Shown: positions 8,089-17,195, numbered from the stretch's first letter. The stretch is 64,000 nucleotides of DNA from Flammeovirga pectinis (GCF_003970675.1 NZ_CP034562.1:1984001-2048000); one strand, 5' to 3'. Program-made: numbers and translations. The notes: generated by a model from the sequence alone, not told the origin.

Positions 8089-8721
8089 ATGCCTTTATTA
8101 AAAATTGAATACTGTACAGATACCCTAATTTGGTGTCTTTGGGAAATTACCGAAGAGGAAGATGAATTATATGCGCTTTCAAATGAGACAAAAGATAGCT
8201 TTAAACATATAAGTAATGAGAAAGTTAGGAAACAAAGTATTGCTGGCAGAGTTGCATTAAAACATCTTATTGATAAGCTAGATATAGAATATCATGGTAT
8301 CAAAAAGGAAGAAAATGGAAAACCTTTTTTGATAAATCAGCCCTATCCCATTTCTATTTCTCATTCAAAAAATATTGCTGCGGCTATTATTAATTTAGAA
8401 TTGAATGATGTGGGAATAGATATTGAAGGTATTCAACCAAAGGTTTTAAAACTTCTACCTCGTTTTGCAAATGCTGAAGAATTGGCTTTCGCATTAAGTA
8501 AAAAAGAAGACCCTACAAATTCTACCATTATTTGGACGCTTAAAGAAGCTGTCTATAAAGCTTTTGGAAAACTAAATATTGAATTCAAATCGCAAATTGA
8601 AACACAGTTTTTAAATAATGAGGTTACAGGAATTAGAATCAAAGAGTTAGAAAGTAATTTTAGAAATTTTCAAAGTAAATCAGTTCAGGTCGGTTCTTTT
8701 ATCGTATCTATAACGTATTAA
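8089..8721 (+). CDS. 4'-phosphopantetheinyl transferase superfamily protein
   Basis: It transfers the phosphopantetheine arm of CoA to a carrier-protein serine. The signature is present in two blocks: DVGIDIEGIQ and, further on, WTLKEAVYKAFGK (the WxxKEAxxK motif with the Mg-binding Glu), preceded by PISISHSKN. The frame is open back to a TTG at 8002, but that extension (MHLKIFRN...) is unlike the family, so I place the start at the ATG at 8089, giving 210 residues, the usual Sfp-type length. The 3' end overlaps the converging gene by 14 bases. No polyketide or nonribosomal synthetase lies in the window, so the target is unknown; it may be a fatty acid, polyene or peptide carrier elsewhere. 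Confidence 0.85.
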   Translation: MPLLKIEYCTDTLIWCLWEITEEEDELYALSNETKDSFKHISNEKVRKQSIAGRVALKHLIDKLDIEYHGIKKEENGKPFLINQPYPISISHSKNIAAAIINLELNDVGIDIEGIQPKVLKLLPRFANAEELAFALSKKEDPTNSTIIWTLKEAVYKAFGKLNIEFKSQIETQFLNNEVTGIRIKELESNFRNFQSKSVQVGSFIVSITY

Positions 8722-9742
8722 TTTTTTCAAATTGCCTTTTAAAAAAAGCTTGATAGATTCTTCTTTCAATTCTAATTGCTTCTTTTGGATCATGGAAAAC
8801 AAAGAAAGGCACTTTAATTTCTTTAAGTGATTCCTTAACCATTTTCATCGCATCGTCTCTTTTTCCTTTAGAAACATCTCTAATCATTATACCACAAATA
8901 TTATCAGGGTATTTTTCTGCAATTGCTTGATAAGTATATGGATCTCGTTGTCCACTATCTCCTATTAAAAGGAATTGTTTTGTTTTAAATTTATCTATTA
9001 GATATGATATTCTATCAATTTTATGCTGTGATTTCCCCAAACCTATTCCTTGATCAGAATTTGTAGGCAAGAAGTCTTTCCAATTTTTATGATAGCGTAA
9101 ATAAATTGGTCCTTTTGGAAACTTCCTTGTTTCAATAAAGTGCTTGATAACCCAAAAAAGATTCATTTCACTATTTGATACATAAAAGAATCTAGCACCT
9201 TGAATATACATTTCATGGTAAAACTTACTCATCAGTTTTACCTCTTTTCTTTTAAAGGCGTGTTTTACTATAGTTTGAGGAATCCTTTTTAAAAATGAAG
9301 TAGCATGCGTAATTAATATAGTATCATCAACATCAGAAATAACCATAAATTTAGCATCAGGAGAAACGTTAACTATCCCATTTTTTGATATATCAGGTAA
9401 CTTAATTTCATCCTTTAATTCTTTATCATGATAAAATCGAAGTTTCTTATTTAGTTCTTTATCAGTAAAATCTTTCGATAACTGAAACTCTCCTCTAAAA
9501 TATCCTTTTGAATCTAAAGCAATCGGAAAAGTCTGATTATCGATGTTCGCATAAATCACTTTCTCATCACTATGATTATGATTATATAATTTCCATAATC
9601 TTGATACATGCCTTCTAAATCCTTCCGCTTTTCTTGAAAGATCTAAAAGCCCTGTTTTAAAAGTCAACAACTGCCCTTCTATTGATAATATATTATTACT
9701 TTCAAAACCTATTAGCGGTAATAAGATGGTCGATTTACTCAA
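8708..9742 (-). CDS. App1-family (DUF2183) phosphatase domain protein
   Basis: The 344-residue protein carries a HAD-like motif I VISDVDDTIL near residue 135 and a FFYVSNSEMNLFWVIKHF segment. Near 260 it has FLLIGDSGQRDPYTYQAIAEKYP, which is the GDSGQxDxxxY signature of the App1 family. In yeast App1 is a Mg-dependent phosphatidate phosphatase; the substrate of bacterial homologues is mostly inferred. An N-terminal ~120-residue region with beta strands precedes the catalytic part. There is no signal peptide or membrane helix. Upstream on the same strand is a terminator-ended candidate RNA or leader (9809-10019), which might regulate this gene. Confidence 0.85.
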   Translation of the reverse strand: MSKSTILLPLIGFESNNILSIEGQLLTFKTGLLDLSRKAEGFRRHVSRLWKLYNHNHSDEKVIYANIDNQTFPIALDSKGYFRGEFQLSKDFTDKELNKKLRFYHDKELKDEIKLPDISKNGIVNVSPDAKFMVISDVDDTILITHATSFLKRIPQTIVKHAFKRKEVKLMSKFYHEMYIQGARFFYVSNSEMNLFWVIKHFIETRKFPKGPIYLRYHKNWKDFLPTNSDQGIGLGKSQHKIDRISYLIDKFKTKQFLLIGDSGQRDPYTYQAIAEKYPDNICGIMIRDVSKGKRDDAMKMVKESLKEIKVPFFVFHDPKEAIRIERRIYQAFFKRQFEKINTL

Positions 9743-9808
9743 AATTTATCTACTGATTAAGTATTCAAAAAGGAATTATAGAATTTAAGTTAACGGAAAA
9801 TTAGAGAT

Positions 9809-9842
9809 AAAAAAAGATCAATACTTAAAAGTATCGATCTTT
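9809..9842 (-). terminator. Leftward terminator
   Basis: A 14-base stem (9813-9826 with 9829-9842) is followed, on the minus strand, by T7. One pair is A-C on the plus strand but G-U on the minus strand, so the hairpin is better formed in the leftward transcript. No rightward gene precedes it. Confidence 0.75.
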
Positions 9843-10019
9843 ATGATTAGTTGAAAGTTTGTATTTGTAACTAGATTATTAATCTTATTAGTTTGATCAG
9901 TAAAGTCTAATTTCAAATTTCTTTAGTCGGAAGCTTGATTTAGCTTAGTATATATATTCGATATCAGATGTCTGTATTGATATGACTAGTTTCATTCTAG
10001 TGAAAAGAACCTTTCGTCA
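9809..10019 (-). ncRNA. Candidate small RNA or 5' leader ending in a terminator
   Basis: A TAAATTTG box (plus coordinates 10025-10032, minus strand) is followed by about 210 bases with no convincing ORF. The stretch ends in a strong hairpin and T-run at 9809-9842. Local pairing is visible on the minus strand: an ACTAG/CTAGT stem in the first 40 bases and an ATATCA/TGATAT stem just after. It ends 66 bases before the App1-family gene. It could be a free sRNA (a 6S-like RNA is possible but not shown) or an attenuating leader of that gene. The promoter box and terminator are visible; transcription is inferred. Confidence 0.4.
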
Positions 10020-10190
10020 TGACTCAAATTTACGAAAAAAATTTAGTAAATTTTATATAATTATAAATCTTATTAAAATAATACCATTAATATTGCACTT
10101 AACACATTGATTTCTAGAATTTTCATAGAATTATTATACTTCATTTGAAAAGAAATATGCTCGAATCATTTCAAACGTGCTAAGATTTTT

Positions 10191-10198
10191 TAACTTTG
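10191..10198 (+). promoter_or_regulatory. -7 promoter box for dnaX
   Basis: TAACTTTG matches TAnnTTTG, 33 bases upstream of the dnaX ATG. A -33 TTTG is not clear. The rest of 10033-10190 is AT-rich with nothing else recognised. Confidence 0.5.
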
Positions 10199-10230
10199 TT
10201 GAAGTATATATCAAACTGTAAATAGATTTT

Positions 10231-11367
10231 ATGGAGAATTTTGTTGTTTCGGCGCGTAAATACCGTCCGAATACATTCCAATCCGTTGTTGGTCAAGAAC
10301 ATATCACAAATACATTAAAGAATGCTGTAATGAGTAATCATTTAGCACAGGCTTTTTTATTTTGTGGACCAAGAGGTGTTGGTAAAACAACAAACGCACG
10401 TATTTTGGCTAAAACCATTAATTGCGACACTCCAACTGAAGACGGTAACCCTTGTAATACTTGTAATTCTTGTACAAGTTTTAACAATAATGCTTCTTTG
10501 AACATTGTTGAACTAGATGCCGCTTCTAATAATTCTGTAGAAGATATTAGAAACCTTATCGAACAAGTACGTTATGCCCCTCAACCAGGCAAAAAGAAAG
10601 TTTATATTATTGATGAGGTGCACATGCTTTCTACTGCAGCTTTTAATGCTTTCTTAAAAACATTAGAAGAACCACCTGCCTATGCTATTTTTATTCTAGC
10701 AACTACAGAAAAACATAAAATTCTACCTACAATTCTTTCTAGATGTCAAATCTTTGATTTTAATAGAATCACAGTTAAAGATATTGTAAAGCAATTAAAA
10801 GACATTGCTGATCAAGAAGGAATTCAAACAGATGACGATGCTTTACACCTTATTGCTCAAAAAGCAGATGGTGGTATGCGTGATGCCTTATCTATGTTTG
10901 ATATGATAGGTACATTTTCGAATAATAAATCAATCGATTATCAGACAACTGTTGATAATCTTCATATTCTTGATTACGATTATTACTTTAAACTCACAGA
11001 TTTTATTAATAAAGGCAATGCCTCTCAAGCTTTACTTCTTTTTGATGAAATTCTGAGAAAAGGTTTTGATGGCCATAATTTCATTATTGGTCTATCAGAA
11101 CATTTTAGAAATATTTTAGTTTGTAAAGACGCAGTTACTTTAGATTTACTTGATGTATCTGAAACTGTAAAACAGCGTTATAATCAGCAAGCTAAAGAAG
11201 TTCCTCAATCTTTTATTATGACTGCCCTAAACTTAGGGAGTGAATGTGATTTAAGGTTTAAGGAGAGCAAAAACCAACGTTTGCATGTTGAACTGACATT
11301 AATGAAAATGTCTCATATCAATAAAGCAATTCGCCTTGCTCAGATAGAAATAAAAAAAAAAGATTAG
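10231..11367 (+). CDS. dnaX: DnaX short form (gamma-like, zero-frame product)
   Basis: Reading straight through the A10 tract gives 378 residues ending ...IEIKKKD before a TAG at 11365-11367. It contains the complete ATPase and lid domains plus most of the collar domain III, but lacks the tau C-terminal regions that contact helicase and polymerase. This mirrors the E. coli gamma product, which also ends just after a slippery A-rich site. Whether the short form accumulates here is inferred from the layout alone. Confidence 0.6.
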   Translation: MENFVVSARKYRPNTFQSVVGQEHITNTLKNAVMSNHLAQAFLFCGPRGVGKTTNARILAKTINCDTPTEDGNPCNTCNSCTSFNNNASLNIVELDAASNNSVEDIRNLIEQVRYAPQPGKKKVYIIDEVHMLSTAAFNAFLKTLEEPPAYAIFILATTEKHKILPTILSRCQIFDFNRITVKDIVKQLKDIADQEGIQTDDDALHLIAQKADGGMRDALSMFDMIGTFSNNKSIDYQTTVDNLHILDYDYYFKLTDFINKGNASQALLLFDEILRKGFDGHNFIIGLSEHFRNILVCKDAVTLDLLDVSETVKQRYNQQAKEVPQSFIMTALNLGSECDLRFKESKNQRLHVELTLMKMSHINKAIRLAQIEIKKKD

Positions 11368-12080
11368 CTGAACTAAAAGCTAAACAAAAGGCATTAGAGG
11401 TTAAGACTTCTCCAAATACGGATAAAGACACATCTACAGAAAGTACTTCATCTCCTATTTCTGTTTTAGAAGAACTACAGGCAGAAGCTAATAAAATTCA
11501 AATCCAGCCTACAACTAAAATATCTGGCAACCTAGAACAGCTTAAAAGTGGCCTTTCTAGAAAAGCTAAAGATATTAAGGCAAATGAATCTAAAGTAAAC
11601 ACTGCGGTTACAAACCAAAATTCTTCTGTTTCTAATATGCCTCCACCTCCCCCTAATAATTTTGGTGGTACTTCAAAAAAGAAAGTTTCTAAATCTGTCG
11701 GGCAATCTTTTACTTTAGAATCAGCTCAAAAAGTATGGAAATCATTTGCTGATCATTATAGCTCAAATGGTAAAAGTAAATTTGCGAGTATTCTATTAGA
11801 TGAGGCAACAATTTCTTTAGATTCTCAGCTGAATGTAATTGTAGATATTACAAACTCTATTCAGAATGATCATTTAGCAATAGTTCGCTCAGATTTATTA
11901 AGACAATTACGTTCAGATTTAAAAAATGAAACGATAGAAATTTCTACACGAATTGTTCAATTAGAAAATTCTAATGAGCCTAAGAAAATGTATTCTGCTC
12001 AGGATAAATTTAAATTTTTACAAGACAAATATCCTGCATTAAAAACTTTAAGACAAAAGCTTGGGTTAGACTTTGATTAA
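10231..12080 (+). CDS. dnaX: DNA polymerase III subunits gamma/tau (full tau by -1 frame change)
   Basis: This is the clamp-loader ATPase of the replicative polymerase. In the first frame Walker A is GPRGVGKTT near residue 46, a Cys cluster (CDTP...CNTCNSC) forms the zinc module, Walker B is VYIIDEVHML, and GGMRDALSMFD marks sensor 2. That frame stops at 11367 right after an A10 tract. The -1 frame is open from the tract to 12080 and ends YSAQDKFKFLQDKYPALKTL-RQKLGLDFD, as DnaX proteins of this phylum do. Shifting back one base at 11361 joins them into a 616-residue tau, a normal length. Both halves look intact, so this is not a decayed gene. The alternative to recoding is one missing A in the assembled tract. 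Confidence 0.88.
11352..11383 (+). promoter_or_regulatory. dnaX slippery A10 tract with adjacent stem-loop
   Basis: Ten A's (11352-11361) are read as AUA AAA AAA AAA in the zero frame and contain several A-AAA-AAA heptamers, the best-known kind of -1 slippery site. The zero-frame stop TAG is at 11365. A 6-base stem TTAGCT (11364-11369) with AGCTAA (11378-11383) starts two bases after the tract. E. coli dnaX uses ribosomal frameshifting at A-AAA-AAG before a hairpin; Thermus dnaX uses transcript slippage on A9. The sequence alone cannot tell which operates here. Confidence 0.7.
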
Positions 12081-13149
12081 TTTTGACAACTTAGTTAACC
12101 AGTTTTTAATTATTAGTATATTCTTCCATTTAGGAATTACTACTAGTTTTTGTCAGACTTCGACAGTAAAATTAGATTACGATACTACCTTTTATACTTC
12201 CTATAATGACGACCTCCATATTCGTCTTTACACTGTATACAAATTCAACGATCTATTAATTCAAGATCGAAATGACCGTTCCAATAACATCATTTACTCT
12301 CCTAACGGTAATTTAAATGTTGGGTTTGGATTTACCTATAGAGGTCTAGGTATTAATATAGGCCTAAATCTACCTTCTATTAATGATGACGATGATATTT
12401 ATGGCAAAACCACTAAACTGGATATGCGTTCTTACATGTATGGACGTAAATATGCAATTGATTTTGGTTTGCAGTTTTATCAAGGTTTCTATTTGAAAAA
12501 CACCATTAATAGAGTTCCACCTTTTCCTGACATAGGCCCTCCACAAGAAATTAGGGGTGACATGCAGGTAAATACAATAGGCTTTACAGCTTTTAAGATT
12601 CACAATTACGAAAAATTCTCTTTTAGAGCTGCTTTTTCGCAAACTGAAGTACAAAAAAAGACTGCAGGATCTCCAATTTATGGTCCTTATTTAAATATAC
12701 TCCACTTCTCTGCAGATTCTGCCTTAATACAAGATGGGGACCATGGCTTAATTTCTAATGTTAAAGATGGCTGGTATACTAGTACTGGTTTTGCAGGTGG
12801 ATATGCTTTTTCTCTTGTGCTTTTCAAACAATTTTTCATTACAGGGTCTGCTGCATTAGGTTATGGATTGGCTATCGGGAATTCTACTTTAGAAAACATT
12901 AATGGCAATACTACTGAATTTACAATTGGTGGTGGAATTAAAGTTAACGCACGCAGTGCAATTGGCTATAATAACGATAAAACTTATGTTGGTTTATCTA
13001 TTGTTTTTGAAAGCTACAACGTTAATACCCCCGATGATTATTTAAAACTATACATGATGGGACAATTTAGGTTTAATATTGTGCGAAGGTTTGACTGGAA
13101 AGTTGGGCCCTTAGATTGGATTATGGATAGAACTCCCGGATTTAAGTAA
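12073..13149 (+). CDS. DUF4421 outer-membrane-type protein, copy 1
   Basis: The 358-residue exported protein has a hydrophobic N-terminus (FLIISIFFHLGI) and then beta-rich repeats ending in a membrane-barrel-like C-terminus (FRFNIVRRFDWKVGPLDW). The pattern 'RLYTVYKFN ... YSPNGNLNVGFGFTYRGLGINIG' fits DUF4421, a Bacteroidota family of presumed outer membrane barrels of unknown role. There is no ATG near the start; a stop at 12067 limits the frame, so TTG at 12073 is the likely start. It overlaps the dnaX end by 8 bases and is probably read from the same transcript. A close paralogue follows at 13263. Confidence 0.8.
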   Translation: MINFDNLVNQFLIISIFFHLGITTSFCQTSTVKLDYDTTFYTSYNDDLHIRLYTVYKFNDLLIQDRNDRSNNIIYSPNGNLNVGFGFTYRGLGINIGLNLPSINDDDDIYGKTTKLDMRSYMYGRKYAIDFGLQFYQGFYLKNTINRVPPFPDIGPPQEIRGDMQVNTIGFTAFKIHNYEKFSFRAAFSQTEVQKKTAGSPIYGPYLNILHFSADSALIQDGDHGLISNVKDGWYTSTGFAGGYAFSLVLFKQFFITGSAALGYGLAIGNSTLENINGNTTEFTIGGGIKVNARSAIGYNNDKTYVGLSIVFESYNVNTPDDYLKLYMMGQFRFNIVRRFDWKVGPLDWIMDRTPGFK

Positions 13150-13262
13150 TTAAATCAAAATTTTGTTAAATATAAAATCTCTTTCATTTTGAGGTCAAAG
13201 CTGATTGGTTTAAATTTGTAAACAATTTTAGAATCATCTGTTCATCATGACTCCAATTTCTA

Positions 13263-14372
13263 TTGAAGAATATATTTGTATTAACTTTACTTTCTAGTTT
13301 CCTTTTGATTTTAGGAATGACCAATTCATCTTTGGCTCAAGAATTCCATGATAATCATCCATCAGATCATGATACAACGTATTATATTTCTTACAATGAA
13401 CAACTTCATTTAAGGCTATATACTGTATATAAATACAATAATTTAATAGTAAATGCTGATGAGCAAGGAAATGACAACCTCACTTATACACCAAATGGCA
13501 ATTTAAATGTAGGTTTTGGTTTTAACTACAAAGGTCTAGGTATTAATATAGGTCTTAATTTACCTGCAATTAATAATGACGATGATAAATTTGGAGAAAC
13601 TCAAAAACTAGATATGAGATCTTATGTCTACGGTAGAAAATACGCTTTTGATCTAGGCTTACAATTTTATAAAGGCTTCTATATAAGTGAACTTAATAGA
13701 GATACCCCTCCTGATAATACCGACCCAATTGAATTAAGAGGAGATATGAAAATCCATACAGTTGGAGTTTCGGTTTTGAAAATTCACAATCATGAAAAAT
13801 TCTCTTTTAGGGCGGCATTTGCGCAAACAGAGGTACAAAAAAAGACTGCAGGCTCTATAATTTATGGTCCTTATATTAACTTTGTTAGAATTAAAGCAGA
13901 TTCTTCTTTAATCCCAGAATACATAAGAAATGAATATCTCTTATCTTCTAATATTGTAGAAGGCTGGTATGGTAGCATGGGTATTGCTGGAGGTTATGCA
14001 CAATCTTTAATTCTTTTTAAACGCTTTTTTATTACTGCTGCTGCTGCTATAGGCTATGGTGCTACTTTTGGACATTCTTATTATGAAACTCAAAAAGGTA
14101 ATGTAAACGATACAGCATGGAAAGGTGGTGTGAAAATAAATTCTAGAGTTGCGTTAGGGTATAATACCGAAAGAACGTACGTAGGTGGCTCATTTGTCTT
14201 AGAATCTTATAATATAACAACAAGTGAAGAAAATATGAGTCTCTATTGGATGGGACAATTTAGATTTAATGTTGTTAGAAGGTTTAATTGGAAAGTTGGT
14301 CCATTAGATTGGGCCTTTGATAAAAAAGATAAGTTATTGAAGTCAGGGCCATACAAAAAACAAAAGAATTAA
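13263..14372 (+). CDS. DUF4421 outer-membrane-type protein, copy 2
   Basis: This is a 369-residue paralogue of the preceding gene. Long stretches are shared (GNLNVGFGF-Y-GLGINIG, KLDMRSY-YGRKYA, KFSFRAAF-QTEVQKKTAGS, GQFRFNVVRRF), pointing to tandem duplication. A TTG start gives a textbook signal peptide (MKNIFVLTLLSSFLLILGMTNSSLAQ); the nearby ATG at 13247 is in another frame. The two copies diverge mainly in the loop regions between the conserved strands. Function is unknown. A terminator follows at 14451. Confidence 0.8.
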   Translation: MKNIFVLTLLSSFLLILGMTNSSLAQEFHDNHPSDHDTTYYISYNEQLHLRLYTVYKYNNLIVNADEQGNDNLTYTPNGNLNVGFGFNYKGLGINIGLNLPAINNDDDKFGETQKLDMRSYVYGRKYAFDLGLQFYKGFYISELNRDTPPDNTDPIELRGDMKIHTVGVSVLKIHNHEKFSFRAAFAQTEVQKKTAGSIIYGPYINFVRIKADSSLIPEYIRNEYLLSSNIVEGWYGSMGIAGGYAQSLILFKRFFITAAAAIGYGATFGHSYYETQKGNVNDTAWKGGVKINSRVALGYNTERTYVGGSFVLESYNITTSEENMSLYWMGQFRFNVVRRFNWKVGPLDWAFDKKDKLLKSGPYKKQKN

Positions 14373-14450
14373 TTAAAATCTGATAAACATAAAAAGCTAA
14401 AAATAAATTTAGTAGAAGGCTACTATTTATTAGTAATATATAGTCAAAAC

Positions 14451-14489
14451 AAAAGAGGCTATCTCATTTAAATTGAGATAGCCTCTTTT
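14451..14489. terminator. Bidirectional terminator
   Basis: An almost perfect hairpin of AAAAGAGGCTATCTCA with its complement (14451-14489) ends in a T-run. It lies between the DUF4421 gene and the converging phosphatase gene. Confidence 0.88.
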
Positions 14490-14510
14490 AGTATATTCAA
14501 ACCAATAATT

Positions 14511-17195
14511 TTAGACTTTCAATCCAATTATTGTAATATCATCCCTTTGCTCAACGCCACCAATTTGATGTTGTTCTAATTCAGCTTCTAATACTTCTTT
14601 CTGCTGATCCATAGTAGATATTGCATTCTGCTCTAATAACGCCTTCAACCTTAAAGTACCGATTTTCTCTCGGTTCTGGTTATTCTGATCTACGTAACCA
14701 TCACTACATAAGTAGACAATATCACCTTTAAATAGTTTAATGTCTTGAGAGTTAAATTCTTTCTTCTTACGGTTAGTGTAACCAACAGATTTAGATGCTC
14801 CAGCAACAACTTCAAGAGTAGATGTTTCATTTCTAAATATATATAGAGGACGCTTAGCTCCTGAAAACTGAATTAGTTTTTCACTTTCATTGGCTCCATC
14901 TTCAATACAGATTAAAGCGATATCCATTCCATCGTCATTTAAAGAATTTTCTTGTTGTAGAGATTCTTTTACGCCTTCATTTAAAGCATTTAAAATATCT
15001 ACTGTATCAGATACTCCCTTAACGTTAACAATATCATTTAATAAAGCATTACCAATCATAGACATAAATGCACCAGGAACACCATGACCTGTGCAATCTA
15101 CAACGGCTACAAATTTCTTCACTACACCATTAATCTCTGTTCTTTTAAACCAATAGAAATCACCTGAAACAATTTCTTTTGAACGGTATAATAAGAAGTG
15201 ATCTTCAAAATTATCTTTCAGTAATGAATTAGATGGAAGAATTGCACTCTGGATTGTTTTTGCATAGCGCATACTATCCGTAATACTCTTATTTTTTTCC
15301 TTTAATTCTTTATATGCAATGTAGTTTGATACTGCAATAGATGCGTAAGACGCTAAAGATTTGAGGATTGAAATATTTATATCTTTATATTTATCAACCT
15401 CTTTAGTTTGCATTGTAATAATACCTACTACTTTACCTTCCACTATTAGTGGCATATAAATCAGAGATTTATTTACTGATAATGATTTCTCTTTTGTCTG
15501 TGGTATATATAAGGTATTCTCTTTGTCATAATCATTAATTATTAACTCTACCTCATTATTAAAACACCAAGCAGCTAAACTATATGCGTTATCAATTGAT
15601 TCAGAAAAATAAGTATCTAACCCAGAATCAGAAATTTGATTTCTAAATTCCAATCTTCTTTCCAATGTATTATAGACTCCTATTCCAAAAGTATCTGCAG
15701 GTAGTAATTCGGAAACACTTTCCTGTAAATCCAACATATGGGTTTCAAAATCTAAAGTAGCTGTAAACTTCTGCCCGATATCTTTTACAGATAACATTTC
15801 TTCATGAGATTTAACTACATCATCTTTAGCCTGTTCTAAACGTTCAGTAATCTCTTGAAGATCATCTCTTTGCTCTTTTAATTTTTGCGAGTTTTTATAG
15901 AAGATAAAAATCAAGAATAATGAGATTGTTGCAATAATAAAATACAACATTCTTTCTGTCTCAACTTCTTCCTTTTCTTCTTCAATCTGCTCAATTGCAG
16001 TTTCTTGCTGATCAATTTGAGTTCTCATTCGAGACATCATTTGATTCGTTTTATACTGAGCATCTTCGTAAGCAAGTTCATTTTCAATTAAAGAAGTAGT
16101 CAATCTCTCTAAATAAGATTCTAATGCTTTCTTGTTCTTGGCGTTGGCATCTTTATCTAGCTTTTCTGAAATTTTCTGAATTTCTTTTCTTAACGAAACT
16201 CCAGTTTCTTGAAGAATCTGTTTTTCTGCTTCTAAAGTATTAAATACTGTTTGGAAGTTCTCTGTGTACTCAATGTTTGCTCCTTTATTTCTTTGTTCCT
16301 CGTTACCGTTACTGATATAAACGAACATATAATTATCTTGATAATCATATTTTGTTTTAATGATTTTATAATCATCAATAATAAAACTTGTCGCATCTAT
16401 AGAGTCAGCATATACTTCAAATTCTCCATTAGTATCTGTCAAGAAATGTTTTTCATTAATAGTTACATCTAAACTATCGGCAGGAGAAATATCATCATCA
16501 TATACAACAACAACCAATATTGGGTCAATTGTGATTTCATCCTCCTCAACTATTTGTGCTGGCTGAATAGTCTTTGTCTTTGAACTAGTACTTGTCGATT
16601 TTGTTGTTCCTTTCTTAGCAACTATTTCCTTTTTTGTAGGTATAGGACCAGGAATATTGATTACAACAATACTTGCTGACTTATTATAATTATAATATTG
16701 CGATTTTACAGGATCTCCATCTACAAGAAAAACTGTATTGGCTTTCACTTTAAAGTTTCTATCAACTTTTAATTGAAATTTACCTTTTGAGTTTGTTTTT
16801 GCAGCCTGAAACTTTTGTCCGCTAATTTTTATATAAGTATTTCTAATTGGCTTACCTCCTTTTAAGGCAGTACCACTAATAAATACTGGAGCATAAGAAA
16901 GTAACACCTTTATAGAGTTTTTACCATCCTTTGCCCAAGTTTGCATCTTGTATCCCCTTTTTATAACATTGAGGTTACGTAAACTTGAAATTTCAACATT
17001 TTCAACTATAAAAATTCCATCATAGTTTGTTGTAGTCTTCTTTATTCCATCTATGTACACATCGGCTAAAGATATTGGTTGTTGATCTTCATCAACTACC
17101 ATACCTTTTACATTCTCTTGAGCTTGTAGTCCAAATGAGATAAGAAGTAAGGATAATGTAAGTAGTTTATTAAAAAAATTTCTTTTACTGATCAT
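14511..17195 (-). CDS. Membrane SpoIIE-family Ser/Thr phosphatase with GAF domain
   Basis: The protein has 894 residues. In order: a signal peptide ending QAQ (~26); a carboxypeptidase-regulatory-like beta fold (VKGMVVDEDQQPISLADVYI, ~30-100); further beta domains up to ~290; a coiled coil (~305-410); one membrane helix (~413-433); a second coiled coil; a GAF domain (~470-615); and a PP2C-like SpoIIE domain (~660-894). The last has SGDFYWF, VVDCTGHGVPGAFMSMIG, DDGMDIALICI and QRDDITIIGLKV, the metal-binding Asp motifs. It probably senses an envelope signal and dephosphorylates a regulator in the cytoplasm. A SiaC-type protein, the known kind of substrate for such phosphatases, is encoded at 39375, but not next to it. 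Confidence 0.88.
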   Translation of the reverse strand: MISKRNFFNKLLTLSLLLISFGLQAQENVKGMVVDEDQQPISLADVYIDGIKKTTTNYDGIFIVENVEISSLRNLNVIKRGYKMQTWAKDGKNSIKVLLSYAPVFISGTALKGGKPIRNTYIKISGQKFQAAKTNSKGKFQLKVDRNFKVKANTVFLVDGDPVKSQYYNYNKSASIVVINIPGPIPTKKEIVAKKGTTKSTSTSSKTKTIQPAQIVEEDEITIDPILVVVVYDDDISPADSLDVTINEKHFLTDTNGEFEVYADSIDATSFIIDDYKIIKTKYDYQDNYMFVYISNGNEEQRNKGANIEYTENFQTVFNTLEAEKQILQETGVSLRKEIQKISEKLDKDANAKNKKALESYLERLTTSLIENELAYEDAQYKTNQMMSRMRTQIDQQETAIEQIEEEKEEVETERMLYFIIATISLFLIFIFYKNSQKLKEQRDDLQEITERLEQAKDDVVKSHEEMLSVKDIGQKFTATLDFETHMLDLQESVSELLPADTFGIGVYNTLERRLEFRNQISDSGLDTYFSESIDNAYSLAAWCFNNEVELIINDYDKENTLYIPQTKEKSLSVNKSLIYMPLIVEGKVVGIITMQTKEVDKYKDINISILKSLASYASIAVSNYIAYKELKEKNKSITDSMRYAKTIQSAILPSNSLLKDNFEDHFLLYRSKEIVSGDFYWFKRTEINGVVKKFVAVVDCTGHGVPGAFMSMIGNALLNDIVNVKGVSDTVDILNALNEGVKESLQQENSLNDDGMDIALICIEDGANESEKLIQFSGAKRPLYIFRNETSTLEVVAGASKSVGYTNRKKKEFNSQDIKLFKGDIVYLCSDGYVDQNNQNREKIGTLRLKALLEQNAISTMDQQKEVLEAELEQHQIGGVEQRDDITIIGLKV

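Noticed and set aside
10016-10023. GTCATGAC as a third copy of the oxidase-cluster palindrome
   Set aside because: It lacks the 4-base spacer and the extended half-site; it is a different short palindrome.
10231-12080. dnaX as a pseudogene
   Set aside because: Both halves are long, motif-complete and free of other defects, and the break coincides exactly with a slippery A10 tract.
12370-12654. Antisense ORF of 94 codons inside the first DUF4421 gene
   Set aside because: It lies wholly within a strongly supported gene on the other strand and shows no family features.
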